Source of the DNA: Terripilifer ovatus
GTDB lineage: Bacteria; Pseudomonadota; Alphaproteobacteria; Rhizobiales; Beijerinckiaceae
Length of the DNA: 42,156 nt
NCBI GenBank assembly: GCA_029222685.1
Contig: JARHVB010000016.1
Location: 1 to 42,156 of the forward strand
Direction: 5' to 3'
In this document: one piece after another, positions 1-9,041 of the stretch
Layout: each line of letters opens with the position of its first letter
How positions within the stretch are numbered: the stretch's first letter is position 1
Notes under the pieces: generated by a model
Databases searched by the model: none
Seen by the model: the letters and a program-made list of their open reading frames with translations, nothing else
Told to the model about the DNA's origin: nothing
Translations under genes and position numbers: made by a program

Positions 1-1
1 A

Positions 2-2641
2 TTGGACAGCGCGGTCAGCATCACTGCCAAAGGCACGGTGACGGGCACGTCGGCCGAAGGCATCAAGACGACCGGCAATGGTCCGGTGACCGTGGCGGTC
101 TCCGGCGCGGTGACTGGCGCGACGACCGGGTTGCTGCTGACCGGCGGCATCGGCGGCGCAGGCAATATCTTGGTGACGGGCACCGGCGGGTTCGTCGGCG
201 GAACCGGCGATGCAGCGACCATTCAGAACAACGGCTCCGGCGCAGTCACCGTCAACATCTCGGGCGCTAGCAACTCGGTGGGGGGGCATGGCATCGTGGT
301 GCGCGACACGGTTACAGGCGGCAACGTCAGCATCACCACGGGTGCGGTAACGGCAATGACGGCGGGCAAGGACGCCATCAGCGCCATAACGCAGTCGCTC
401 ACTGCCAATGCGACGGTTGTGGCGAACGGCGACATCAAGGCGGGCAATGCCGGCGTTGTCACGGCGATCCTTCAGGGCACTGCGACCGGCAATGTCAGCG
501 CGACCGCTAATGGCGCGATCGACGCGCGCTTCGGCGTCGACGCGGAGAACTTCGGTTCGGGTACGACGACGGTGACAACAGTCGGCGCGGTCACTGCGAA
601 GAACGGCAACGGTGTGTTCGCGTTGAGCAAGGGCGGCAATGTGTCGGTGACGACGGGCGCGGTGACATCCACCGGCAACACGGCGATCGTGGCGCGCCAG
701 AGCAATGCGGCGGGTGCGGGCGTGATCGATGTGACGGCCAACGGCGCTGTCTCGGGCACGATCGGCATCGAGGCGAACAATTCCGGCAGCGGCGTGGTGA
801 AGATCACGACCAATGCCCTTGTCGAAGGCGCCACCAGCGCCATCTTCGCGCGGTCGGCCGGTCAGCCGATTTTGATCACCAGCGGCGGGTTGGTCCGCAA
901 TCGGTCGCAGCTTTCCACTGATCTGGCGATCGACGCCAGTGGCGGACTGGTGGTTTTCACCAATGTGGGCGGAATGATCGGCACGGTGAAGTTCGGCGCC
1001 GGCGCCAACATCTTCAACAACGTTGCCAATTGGAATACGGCCGGTGGAACCAATGAGTTCGGTGGCGGTGCGAGCACGCTCTTCAATCAGCCGGGCGTTT
1101 CGATTTACACCGCCGTCAATGGCGCAGCGGTTGAAACGACGACCTTCAACGGCCTGGCGAATTTCAACAACTACGGCATCCTCACCATGGCTGACGGCGG
1201 GGCGGGAGATCGCACCACGACCAGCGGCAATGCCAGCTTTGCCGCCGGATCGGTCTACGCCGTCGATGTCAGCGGCATCGATCAATCCGATCGTTTCATC
1301 GTCAACGGCACGGCGACACTGGATGCCGGCTCGACTCTTGATGTGCAGGGGACGCTGGCGTACGGCGCTCACTACACCGTGCTGACCGCGAATGGCGGCG
1401 TGAACGGCGAATTCGGTTCGCTCACCGGCGACACCAGCACCGCCTTTCTGAAGGTCGAAGACAACTACGATGCCAACAACGTCTATCTCGACGTGATCAA
1501 GTATCGCAACTTCGCCGATGCCGGCCTGACGCGAAACCAGATATCGACCGGCCGCGGCCTGGACACGATTCCAACGGTCGGGCCGCTGTTCAACGCGGTC
1601 GCAGGACTGATGACGGACACCCAGGCCCGCTCGGCCTTCGATCAGCTCTCGGGCGAGCAGCATGCCTCGATGAGCAGCGTGCTCGTCGACGACAGCCGCT
1701 TCGTCCGCTCCGCCGCCATCGACCGTCTGCGCAGCAGCTTTGGTTCCGTCGGCGCCACGCCGATGCCCGTCATGTCCTATGCGGCCGGGGGGCCCGCGCG
1801 CGTGCCTGTCTCCACGGAACGTTTTGTTCTGTGGGGGCAGGCATTCGGCTCTTGGGGACAATTGAACGGCGATGGCAATGCGGCGAGCGTCCGCCGCTCG
1901 ACCGGCGGTTTCACTATCGGTGGCGATACGCTGATCTTCGACAGTTGGCGGGTTGGCCTCCTCGGCGGCTACAGCAACACCAGTTTCAGCATTTCAGGGC
2001 GCTCGTCGTCAGGCAGCAGCGACAATTACCATGTCTCCATCTATGGCGGCCGGCAATTCGGCAATCTCAGCCTGCGCACCGGTGCGGCCTATACTTGGCA
2101 TGACATCAAGACCAACCGGTCGGTGGCCTTCCCGGGCTTCAACGATGCGCTGTCGGCCAGCTACGGCGCCCGCACCGCACAGGTGTTCGGCGATCTCGGC
2201 TATCGCATCGACATGAACAGTGTTTCTCTCGAGCCGTTCGGCAGTCTGGCCTATGTCAACCTGCGCACGGAAGGTTTCAGGGAGACCGGCGGCCCGGCAG
2301 CTTTGACCAGCAAAGGAACGACGACCGGCGTCACCTTCACGACCTTGGGCCTGCGCGCCTCCACAGACTTTGCGTTCGGCGGCATGATCGCCACGGCGCG
2401 CGGCACGCTCGGCTGGCGCCACGCTTTCGGCAGCACCACGCCGGTCTCGACCTTCGCCTTCGCTGGCGGCAATGCCTTCAATATCGCCGGTGTGCCGATC
2501 GCGCAGAACGCCGCGGTGGTCGAAGCGGGGCTCGATCTGCGCCTGTTCCAGGATGCGACATTCGGCGTTTCCTACAATGGCCAGTTCGCTTCCAGCGCGG
2601 GAGACCAGAGCGTCAAGGCAAACTTGGCGGTGAAATTCTGA
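2..2641 (+). CDS. Autotransporter outer-membrane protein, C-terminal part (5' end outside the window)
   Basis: The reading frame is open from the first bases of the window, so the true start and any signal peptide lie upstream. Residues about 1-500 are a low-complexity passenger built of degenerate G/A/T/V/N-rich repeats (many 'GAVT', 'NGSGxVxVxxxG' units), as expected for a right-handed beta-helix. Residues about 600-879 form an autotransporter beta-barrel with alternating amphipathic strands, ending in 'NLAVKF'; the terminal Phe is the usual BAM-recognition residue. Such proteins secrete their own passenger through the outer membrane, often for adhesion. The passenger target cannot be told from sequence. 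The next gene begins about 90 bp downstream, and a weak imperfect hairpin near 2670-2690 may end the transcript. Confidence 0.93.
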   Translation: MDSAVSITAKGTVTGTSAEGIKTTGNGPVTVAVSGAVTGATTGLLLTGGIGGAGNILVTGTGGFVGGTGDAATIQNNGSGAVTVNISGASNSVGGHGIVVRDTVTGGNVSITTGAVTAMTAGKDAISAITQSLTANATVVANGDIKAGNAGVVTAILQGTATGNVSATANGAIDARFGVDAENFGSGTTTVTTVGAVTAKNGNGVFALSKGGNVSVTTGAVTSTGNTAIVARQSNAAGAGVIDVTANGAVSGTIGIEANNSGSGVVKITTNALVEGATSAIFARSAGQPILITSGGLVRNRSQLSTDLAIDASGGLVVFTNVGGMIGTVKFGAGANIFNNVANWNTAGGTNEFGGGASTLFNQPGVSIYTAVNGAAVETTTFNGLANFNNYGILTMADGGAGDRTTTSGNASFAAGSVYAVDVSGIDQSDRFIVNGTATLDAGSTLDVQGTLAYGAHYTVLTANGGVNGEFGSLTGDTSTAFLKVEDNYDANNVYLDVIKYRNFADAGLTRNQISTGRGLDTIPTVGPLFNAVAGLMTDTQARSAFDQLSGEQHASMSSVLVDDSRFVRSAAIDRLRSSFGSVGATPMPVMSYAAGGPARVPVSTERFVLWGQAFGSWGQLNGDGNAASVRRSTGGFTIGGDTLIFDSWRVGLLGGYSNTSFSISGRSSSGSSDNYHVSIYGGRQFGNLSLRTGAAYTWHDIKTNRSVAFPGFNDALSASYGARTAQVFGDLGYRIDMNSVSLEPFGSLAYVNLRTEGFRETGGPAALTSKGTTTGVTFTTLGLRASTDFAFGGMIATARGTLGWRHAFGSTTPVSTFAFAGGNAFNIAGVPIAQNAAVVEAGLDLRLFQDATFGVSYNGQFASSAGDQSVKANLAVKF

Positions 2642-2728
2642 TCGTGAGAGCTTGACTCTTGGCGCCTTAGTCCGGCGCTAGAGCGGACGCTGAGCCCGAA
2701 GCAATAGACATTAAGGAACCCCGCTTCG

Positions 2729-3475
2729 ATGAACTATCTCACATCCATATTCTTTGGCGTTCGTGATAATTCGGAATTCCTTCGCGGTGTTCAACACGCA
2801 ATTAATAATATCGGTTCTCAAGACGGCATCTATTCCGGCGACAATCTTTTCACATTCGGGCGCAATCTAGGATTCCTCGAAGATAAAAAACTGTTGAAGA
2901 GCTTCAAAAGGCACAGCGAAACTCCGATAGAGCGCGCAATCCTCTGGCGTGTTGCGGTTGCGGTCTGGGGGGCATTGAATGGCGTGCGATTGGCAGAAGG
3001 GGATTTTGTCGAATGCGCTTGTTATAAAGGAATGCTCGCGCGTATCATTTGTGATTACGTTGATTTTGCGGCGCGATTAGATCGCCACTATTACCTTTAT
3101 GATCTTTTCGATCATGAGCCTGGACTCGCACATCATTCCATGCCGGAACATGGCAAAGACTTGTATGACCGAGTGAAGCAACGATTTTCGGATACGCCCA
3201 ACGTCACAGTGACCCGGGGAAGCGTCCCTGACGTTTTGAGCGAGGTGGCACCTCAGAAGATCGCCTTTATGCATATAGATCTCAACAATGCACGCGCCGA
3301 AATCGGAGCACTTGAAATTCTTTTCGATCGACTGGTACCAGGCGCGGTGATGATACTTGATGACTATGGTTGGAAGGCTTATCGAGCTCAAAAACAGGCA
3401 GAGGATCCGTGGCTTGCTCGCCGAGGATACCACGTGCTTGAACTTCCAACTGGGCAGGGCCTTGTTATCAAATAA
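2729..3475 (+). CDS. TylF/MycF-like SAM-dependent methyltransferase
   Basis: This 248-residue protein fits the macrocin O-methyltransferase (TylF/MycF) family. It has 'EGDFVECACYKGMLA' (SAM-binding loop, about residues 90-104), 'YLYDLFD' (motif II-like acid), and 'FMHIDLNN...EILFDRLVPGAVMILDDYGW' (about 180-225), where the two Asp residues usually bind a divalent metal. The ATG follows an AAGGAA Shine-Dalgarno at a good distance. Homologues methylate sugars or other small molecules, and many rhizobial copies sit in polysaccharide loci; the substrate here is unknown. It is intact and ends just before a degenerate transposase, so it probably marks the last backbone gene left of the island. Confidence 0.85.
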   Translation: MNYLTSIFFGVRDNSEFLRGVQHAINNIGSQDGIYSGDNLFTFGRNLGFLEDKKLLKSFKRHSETPIERAILWRVAVAVWGALNGVRLAEGDFVECACYKGMLARIICDYVDFAARLDRHYYLYDLFDHEPGLAHHSMPEHGKDLYDRVKQRFSDTPNVTVTRGSVPDVLSEVAPQKIAFMHIDLNNARAEIGALEILFDRLVPGAVMILDDYGWKAYRAQKQAEDPWLARRGYHVLELPTGQGLVIK

Positions 3476-3501
3476 GTGGCGGCTTGCCGCTCAACGGTCG
3501 C

Positions 3502-4415
3502 TTATTGAACACCTGGAATCTGGAGGTCTGCTGATTGCAGAGCTGGCTTCGCGTAACCGATTAGATTACCGCAATAGCTGCCCAGGATCGACAGTGGCTC
3601 GACGCCAAGGATGAACAGCACCTTGTCGTAACGGAGCGTCAGAGCCTGCGACAGCGCCCCGTTCAAAACGGCCCTTGGCATGCTGGTGTTGGCGCAGATG
3701 ATATCAATATTGAGTTCGTAAAGCGCTCGGCCAAACTGCGTTAGGCCTGAAGTACGGTCCTGCTCTGGCGGATGTGTGGCGCGGAACACGCCGTGCTTGC
3801 CCCTGTAAAAGGCGATCGGCTTGCCCCATTCCGCAAGATACGCCTTGGTCGCGTGGAAGTAGTCGAAGGTGTTCTCCGAAGCGGCAAAGCGCAGAGGCAG
3901 CAGCTTGCCGGCGGCGTCATCGATATAACGAGCAGGGCGCACTTCGGGCCGCGGTTCTCAAACCACCAGTGATGTGAACTATCGATTTGCACCAGCTCGC
4001 CAAAGCAATTGCGCCGGCCGCGCGCCTGATGCAGTTGCCATTGCGTTCGCGACGTGACGTCACGAGGCCCGCCTCGGTCATCCACTTGCGCAACGTCTCC
4101 TTGTTGATGGGCACTTGGTGCCGTTTCATCAGCTTCTCGGCGGCGAACGTCGGTCCAAAATCCGGATAGCTCGCGCGCACCAGATCGAGTATCTAATTGC
4201 GAAACTCGTCGGTATGACGCCGGTTGCTCGGTCGTCCGCGCTTCCTTGATACCAGCCCGTTCGCACCATCTCGATCATAGGCAATCAGAAACCGATAGAC
4301 CAGGCTGCGGCTCAAATGAAGCAACGCGGCAGCTCGTGACAGTCAACCGGAGCTCGCGGACCTTCCACGGGCCATCATAGCTGTGAGAACCTTCAACCTT
4401 CCTTTCCTGGCTCAT
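3502..4415 (-). pseudogene. Degenerate ISNCY/IS1202-like transposase
   Basis: Read on the minus strand, pieces of one DDE integrase-core transposase appear in several frames. From the N-terminus: an HTH-like region with 'SRKRGRPSNRRHTDEFRN' then a stop; 'RASYPDFGPTFAAEKL...NKETLRKWMTEAGL' (about 4170-4060); 'FGELVQIDSSHHWWFENRGPKCALL' (about 4020-3930) in a second frame; 'YIDDAAGKLLPLRFAASENTFDYFHATKAYL' to 'LNIDIICANT' (about 3925-3680) in a third; and a C-terminal 'ALTLRYDKVLFIL'. At least two frameshifts, a stop and an internal deletion after 'ICANTSMP' make it nonfunctional. The likely start is the ATG at 4415. It lies at the probable left border of the island. Confidence 0.82.
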
Positions 4416-4438
4416 ATTCGCCAGTGCCAAGGCGCGGG

Positions 4439-4473
4439 AAGTGTCGCATCTCAACTGACCCAAGTGTCGCATT
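4439..4473. repeat. Repeated terminal motif of the degenerate IS
   Basis: The 11-mer AAGTGTCGCAT occurs at 4439-4449 and again at 4462-4472, in direct orientation 23 bp apart, just upstream of the transposase start on the minus strand. This is the expected place for the IS end and its subterminal transposase-binding site. No matching inverted copy is visible at the other side (3480-3520), so the distal end appears to have been lost. The 4474-4737 stretch that follows holds no gene I can recognise. Confidence 0.45.
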
Positions 4474-4737
4474 ACTAAGTGGCTGCTAACAGCTCCTCGA
4501 CGCATAATCGACATTATGGAACTGCGGCTCAACTAAAGGCAACGAAGGCCCTTTAAGCCGAGACTGCGCCGGACTTGGCCGCGGGCGTACTAAACACACC
4601 GATATAGTCAAGGTTAGCCGCAAATAGCCATACGTTAGGCAGTTGTTTCGGCGTTGCCCGGCTGTTTAAGCAATAATCTTCAGTTTTTGCTCTATTCAAA
4701 CTAGACTAAACTTGAGCAGACTGCCAAAATCCCTCAA

Positions 4738-5448
4738 ATGATCAAACAGTTACTTTTCGCACTGGCCGTTGGGATGGGGCTGATCCATGGCGCTGCCGCT
4801 GCTTGCGGAGATAGTGGCGGCCCAGGCTATCGCGCGCCTTCTGGCAAGTGCATTGGCTGGGAGCAATTGGCACAAGTCTGCGGTAGTCCGCCGGAAACAA
4901 AGTGTACACCTGAGCTGGAAGCAATAGGCGCCCAGGAAATCGCTCGTGCCCAGACCGAGGCGCGACGAGCGCGGGCCTCAAATGATCGGAAGGTTACGCC
5001 TGAAGCATCGGCTATGAGCCTCATAAGTCAGCTCGTGCCGCTCGCTGCCAATAATTCTGCTGAATATATCGATCCCGAACGCATCAAAGTCGTCGATGGT
5101 GATACGATTCAACTGGATGGTAAGAGCCCAAGCATTCGACTTGTTGGTTTCAACGCACCTGAAACCAGCGGTGCAAAGTGTGATCGCGAGCAAGAGCTTG
5201 GACAAATGGCTTCTCGGCGACTGCTTGAATTGATCGAAGCTGAGCCTGTTCAATTGCAAATTATTGCCTGTTCTTGTGCGTCCGGGACGGAAGGAACAAT
5301 GAGTTGTAACTACGGACGGAAATGTGGAGTTTTATATTCAGGTGGCCAAGACGTCGGGAAGACCCTTATTGCAGAGCGCCTAGCCGTACCGTTTATCTGC
5401 GGTAAAACACGGTGCCCCCCTACTCCGAAGCCCTGGTGCAGCAAATGA
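4738..5448 (+). CDS. Exported SNase-like (thermonuclease-fold) nuclease, first gene of the motor-like operon
   Basis: This 236-residue protein starts with a Sec-type signal peptide (residues 1-21, hydrophobic core 'LLFALAVGMGLIHGAAAA'). A Cys-containing N-terminal segment (C23, C38, C48, C56) follows, then a staphylococcal-nuclease domain from about 113. The SNase signature is clear: 'VVDGDTIQL' (D122 matches SNase Asp21), 'IRLVGFNAPE' (R134 = Arg35, E142 = Glu43) and 'NYGRKCGVLY' (R194 = Arg87). The residue equivalent to the calcium ligand Asp40 is Asn139. Many Cys residues suit disulfide bonding in the periplasm. It probably cleaves DNA or RNA outside the cytoplasm, an inference from fold and signal. 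The following gene starts about 107 bp downstream on the same strand. Confidence 0.82.
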   Translation: MIKQLLFALAVGMGLIHGAAAACGDSGGPGYRAPSGKCIGWEQLAQVCGSPPETKCTPELEAIGAQEIARAQTEARRARASNDRKVTPEASAMSLISQLVPLAANNSAEYIDPERIKVVDGDTIQLDGKSPSIRLVGFNAPETSGAKCDREQELGQMASRRLLELIEAEPVQLQIIACSCASGTEGTMSCNYGRKCGVLYSGGQDVGKTLIAERLAVPFICGKTRCPPTPKPWCSK

Positions 5449-5555
5449 TGCGCTGAAGTCAGGCGTGTTGTCGATGCTCTCAACGATTTCCACGCAAGTC
5501 AGTCTCGCTGGCCCTGAGCGGCCCTGGACTATGAATCGGTGAAAAGGCTATCAAA

Positions 5556-7016
5556 TTGGCGACCTTGCCTTCCATTGTTAAGTTGCTTGCCGGCCTTAGA
5601 CGTGAACCTCACGACTATAAGCCGGATCTGCAGATGTTTCCGACCATATCGGTTGAAAGACTTGCAAACGATTTAAGACTGGCAGAGCGAGGGAAGGAAC
5701 GCGGGCAATCAAATGAACCACATACCGATAGCGCTGGCGCAGACGAAATCGAATTAGCCATTGTTGAACGAATAGAATCTGAGAAGCGTGATGCCTTTTC
5801 CACCTTATCCGATCAGCTCAAGGTCTACGAGGAACGCTTAGCAGGTCTCGACTTCGAAGGTCGTTTCGCCGATATCCGCGTAGCTGCAGCACAAGCACCT
5901 AACGAATTCAAGACAACCGCGGCTCAAGGGCGAAGCGAGCTATTTCAGTCCCGGCGAAAGCTAAGAGACTTCGAGATTGAAAGGGAGCGGTTCAAGCAAG
6001 AGCACAATTTGTTTCGGCCTGCCAGAAATTCAACCGGCTGGGCCGCCGGCCTGAAATGGGCGGTGCTATTGGCTATGGCTGTAGCCGAAATATTTGTGAA
6101 CGGTTCATACCTTGCCAAAGGAAATGAGCTGGGTCTGCTCGGTGGCGTATCGCAGGCCATAACCTTCGCAGCTCTCAACATCGGGATGAGTTTTGCCTTT
6201 GGAGCGGTGCTAGCTCGCCAAGTCAATCACAGAAGCCTCTTTCGAAAAATCATAGGTGTTCTAGGGATTCTGCTTTTCGTCGCTTTCGCCGTCTCACTCA
6301 ACCTAGCGCTAGGACATTTACGCGAGCTTTCATCCGAATTGTCATCCGACCCGGGGGTCCAAGTCCTCCAGCGCCTCGCAACTGCACCGCTTGAATTAAC
6401 GGACATTCACACCTGGATTTTCGTCAGTATGGGCCTTGCATTCTCCGCCATCGCTTTTGGTGAGGCTCTATTTATATACGACCCCTATCCGGGATATGGC
6501 GCTCTCGAAAAGCGAGTTGATCTCGCCCATCGAACTTATTTGGATCACACAAGATTTCTTCACGACGAACTCAAAGAGATTCGCGACAGCTCTATCGAAG
6601 CCATCGAAAGCGCCAACCGAGAACTGTCAGTACGTCGAGGGGAATACGATTCTATAATCTCCGGTAAAGTTCGCGTCGCTCAGATGTTTGATAGTTTTCA
6701 AACGCATTTGGAGAAAACCGGCGACGCTCTACTGGCCGTATATAGGGATGCAAACCGCACAACTCGTTCCACGCCAGTGCCCCAAAGATTCTCTCAACCG
6801 TTTCGGCTCGAGAGAATTATTGTAAGCCCTGAGGTGCCATCAACGGGCGCTAGGAATGATTTGAGATCTCAAATTGCCTCGTCACAATTGGAACTGACCG
6901 ATCAGGTCGAAGCGATAAATTCCGAATTCCTGAAAGCTTCGGAGACCTATTCGGAAATCGACAAACTTTTGGAAAAAGAGCCTAATGCCTCCGACGCGAA
7001 GATCAAGCAAGCCTAG
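5556..7016 (+). CDS. Four-TM coiled-coil membrane protein of unknown family
   Basis: I do not recognise this 486-residue protein. It has an N-terminal cytosolic-looking part with charged helices (about 60-150, heptad-like), four predicted membrane segments (about 163-187, 193-220, 230-252 and 285-307), and a C-terminal charged helical tail (about 315-390) followed by a less ordered end. TTG at 5556 is chosen because GAAAAGG sits about 8 bases upstream; the next ATG (5634) has a poor ribosome site. The stop lies 32 bp inside the next gene, so the two are co-translated. Coupling to the vWA-like, MotA-like and MotB-like genes suggests a structural or effector subunit of the same envelope complex. 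Confidence 0.78.
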   Translation: MATLPSIVKLLAGLRREPHDYKPDLQMFPTISVERLANDLRLAERGKERGQSNEPHTDSAGADEIELAIVERIESEKRDAFSTLSDQLKVYEERLAGLDFEGRFADIRVAAAQAPNEFKTTAAQGRSELFQSRRKLRDFEIERERFKQEHNLFRPARNSTGWAAGLKWAVLLAMAVAEIFVNGSYLAKGNELGLLGGVSQAITFAALNIGMSFAFGAVLARQVNHRSLFRKIIGVLGILLFVAFAVSLNLALGHLRELSSELSSDPGVQVLQRLATAPLELTDIHTWIFVSMGLAFSAIAFGEALFIYDPYPGYGALEKRVDLAHRTYLDHTRFLHDELKEIRDSSIEAIESANRELSVRRGEYDSIISGKVRVAQMFDSFQTHLEKTGDALLAVYRDANRTTRSTPVPQRFSQPFRLERIIVSPEVPSTGARNDLRSQIASSQLELTDQVEAINSEFLKASETYSEIDKLLEKEPNASDAKIKQA

Positions 7017-7815
7017 GCCGAGCGCTAACCGCGGCCAGATGGCCGCGACAATCGCGGTTTTATTCCTCGTCGCGGTAGCAGCGATTGGTTACTCTTACGT
7101 TTGGACCACCACTGCGAAGCCACTTGAACTCAATAGGTCAACACTATGTCCACTTGATGGGCCGGCTTCTACACTTGTTGTGCTGCTAGATGCATCTGAC
7201 GATTTTCCGGACGTTGCTCGTCAGGAAGTAGAACTCACCCTAAATGAAATGGCATCTTCTGTTCCGACACATGGCTTGGTCGAGCTGCGAACACTAACGG
7301 CTGGCGCGCCGTATCAGCGCATATTGTTTTCCAAGTGCAATCCGGGAGACGGAAAAGGGCTTTCTGAGTACACCGCCAATCCAAAAATGGCGCGTCAAAA
7401 ATGGGAAAAAGAATTCTCAGATCCTTTGAAAGATGCTCTTAGAGGAGGTTTGGCACCTGCGCCAGGCGAAGCATCGCCGATAATGTCGGCCATTCAGCGA
7501 ATATCCTTAGAGCGTTTCATGTCGTCTTCAACTGCGTCAACGCCGAAATCCCTGGTGTTGGTCAGCGATATGATCGAATTTACTCCTGCGTACTCCCAGT
7601 ACACGAACGATCTTACTTATGATCGGTTTCGGCGATCTCCCGCTTATCGATCTGTCCGAACGGACCTAAAGCAAGCCGAAGTCACAATTTTCTACGTTCA
7701 GAGGCAGACGCGTAATCCTATCAATCCCGCCGCCCATATCAAATTTTGGCAGGAATGGATCATCGACAACGGTGGCGTATTCCACAGAGCAAAGACTTTG
7801 CAGGGGGTGCGATGA
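6985..7815 (+). CDS. One-TM protein with vWA-like domain, motor-like operon
   Basis: The 276-residue protein has a basic N-terminus, one membrane segment at about 20-38 and then a mixed alpha/beta domain. 'STLVVLLDASDDF' (about 62-74) resembles the first strand and metal-site loop of a von Willebrand factor A domain, and 'KSLVLVSDMIEF' resembles the later strand with its metal-site Asp. The canonical DxSxS is only partial (D-A-S-D), so metal binding is uncertain. The start at 6985 has GGAAAAAGAG just upstream and overlaps the preceding gene by 32 bp. Its stop overlaps the next start (ATGA at 7812-7815). By topology most of the protein is periplasmic, where it could contact the OmpA-domain partner. 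The family assignment is tentative. Confidence 0.7.
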   Translation: MPPTRRSSKPRPSANRGQMAATIAVLFLVAVAAIGYSYVWTTTAKPLELNRSTLCPLDGPASTLVVLLDASDDFPDVARQEVELTLNEMASSVPTHGLVELRTLTAGAPYQRILFSKCNPGDGKGLSEYTANPKMARQKWEKEFSDPLKDALRGGLAPAPGEASPIMSAIQRISLERFMSSSTASTPKSLVLVSDMIEFTPAYSQYTNDLTYDRFRRSPAYRSVRTDLKQAEVTIFYVQRQTRNPINPAAHIKFWQEWIIDNGGVFHRAKTLQGVR

Positions 7816-9041
7816 CAGACCATCACGCGCGGAGCTCGGCCTATCAACGAATGGCTGAGAATTCCACAATAGCAAGTTTGGTATTTGCTACCTTCACTCT
7901 CGCAGGTGCGTCCTACATTATAATCGCAAAGCAGTATGGCATCACGCAATTCTTCGTGACCATCGGACCCGTCGTGGTCATGTTCGTTTACGCGCTTCTA
8001 TTGATGCTATTTGCTCGTCTCCGACTTCGCGATGACCAAGCCGGCGACAATCTCTATTACATGGGATTTCTATTCACACTGGTGAGCTTGGCCGTCTCAC
8101 TTTATCAGTTCTCAGCCACAAAGGGAGCTGATGAGATAGTACGTAACTTTGGTATTGCGATCTCGTCTACGATCGTTGGCATAGCCGCAAGAATTATGTT
8201 CAACATGACGCGTCAAGATCCGATTGAGATAGAGCGCGTCGCTCGCGTACAGCTATCCGAAGCCGCCAGAAGATTTCGGCGCGAATTGGACAATTCCATC
8301 ATTGAACTGAATCATTTTAGACGCGCCATTCAGCAGTCGCTCAACGATGGATACTCGGAAATAACGGACAATGTTCGGAATGTTTCGAATTCAATGATAG
8401 GCGCATTTGAAAACGTCGCCGATAAAACGACAGGCCCGCTCGAAGCCGTCGGCCAAAAGTCTAGCTCTGCAATAACCGATGTCACTGGGGCTATGCTCGT
8501 CGCGCTGCAAGAGAGCGCCACAACTATCAGCGCGCAGAATAGCCAACTTGCAGAAGGTGCTCAGAAACTAACAAGCACGCTTTCTTCGATTTCCGACCGT
8601 TTAGCAGAGATGCAAACGCCCGAGCGAGTCATCGAGATCCGTCTCGATCCGGTCATTACGAGTTTGAGACAGTTGGTTAGCGATTTGGGCCAAGGCGCCT
8701 CAGAGCAACGAATCTTACTAACCGGATCTATCGATCGCGTGGCTAGCTTCCTTCAAACCGTGACGTCCGAGGTCACATCTTTAAGATCAGACGTAGCCTC
8801 CCAAGCAAGTGCTATGCAGGGGAACGCTAGGAGAATTGATCAGGGGCTTTCCGACTCATCAACCGCGATGAGATCACTACAAGCTGATTACGCTAACAAC
8901 ATCGAACAGTTGGCGAAGGATCAAGCAGCGCGGGCACAACGCCAGGAAACTATTTTGCGGGCTACTATAGACGTTCTGAAAGCTCGTTTGCCCGAGCCCA
9001 TCCGTCCAAATGACACTAGGGAACCCATCAATGGCGGATGA
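7812..9041 (+). CDS. MotA/TolQ/ZorA-like proton-channel subunit with long coiled-coil tail
   Basis: This 409-residue protein has four predicted membrane helices (about 19-39, 45-69, 81-100 and 108-131). The last, 'IVRNFGIAISSTIVGIAARIMFN', resembles the channel-lining helix of MotA/TolQ/ExbB proteins, with small and hydroxylated residues (S119, T120). Residues about 140-400 are an extended coiled coil pointing into the cytoplasm, like the tail of ZorA in Zorya systems. The ATG at 7812 overlaps the upstream stop as ATGA and fits the helix layout better than the in-frame upstream start. The gene after it encodes the matching one-TM OmpA partner. It would form the ring-shaped stator of an ion-driven motor; the assignment rests on topology, motif and partner rather than on alignment. 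Confidence 0.72.
   Translation: MTDHHARSSAYQRMAENSTIASLVFATFTLAGASYIIIAKQYGITQFFVTIGPVVVMFVYALLLMLFARLRLRDDQAGDNLYYMGFLFTLVSLAVSLYQFSATKGADEIVRNFGIAISSTIVGIAARIMFNMTRQDPIEIERVARVQLSEAARRFRRELDNSIIELNHFRRAIQQSLNDGYSEITDNVRNVSNSMIGAFENVADKTTGPLEAVGQKSSSAITDVTGAMLVALQESATTISAQNSQLAEGAQKLTSTLSSISDRLAEMQTPERVIEIRLDPVITSLRQLVSDLGQGASEQRILLTGSIDRVASFLQTVTSEVTSLRSDVASQASAMQGNARRIDQGLSDSSTAMRSLQADYANNIEQLAKDQAARAQRQETILRATIDVLKARLPEPIRPNDTREPINGG

Noticed and set aside
472..1086. Long antisense ORFs inside the autotransporter gene
   Set aside because: They mirror the GC-rich repetitive passenger in opposite frames and show no start signals or domain features.
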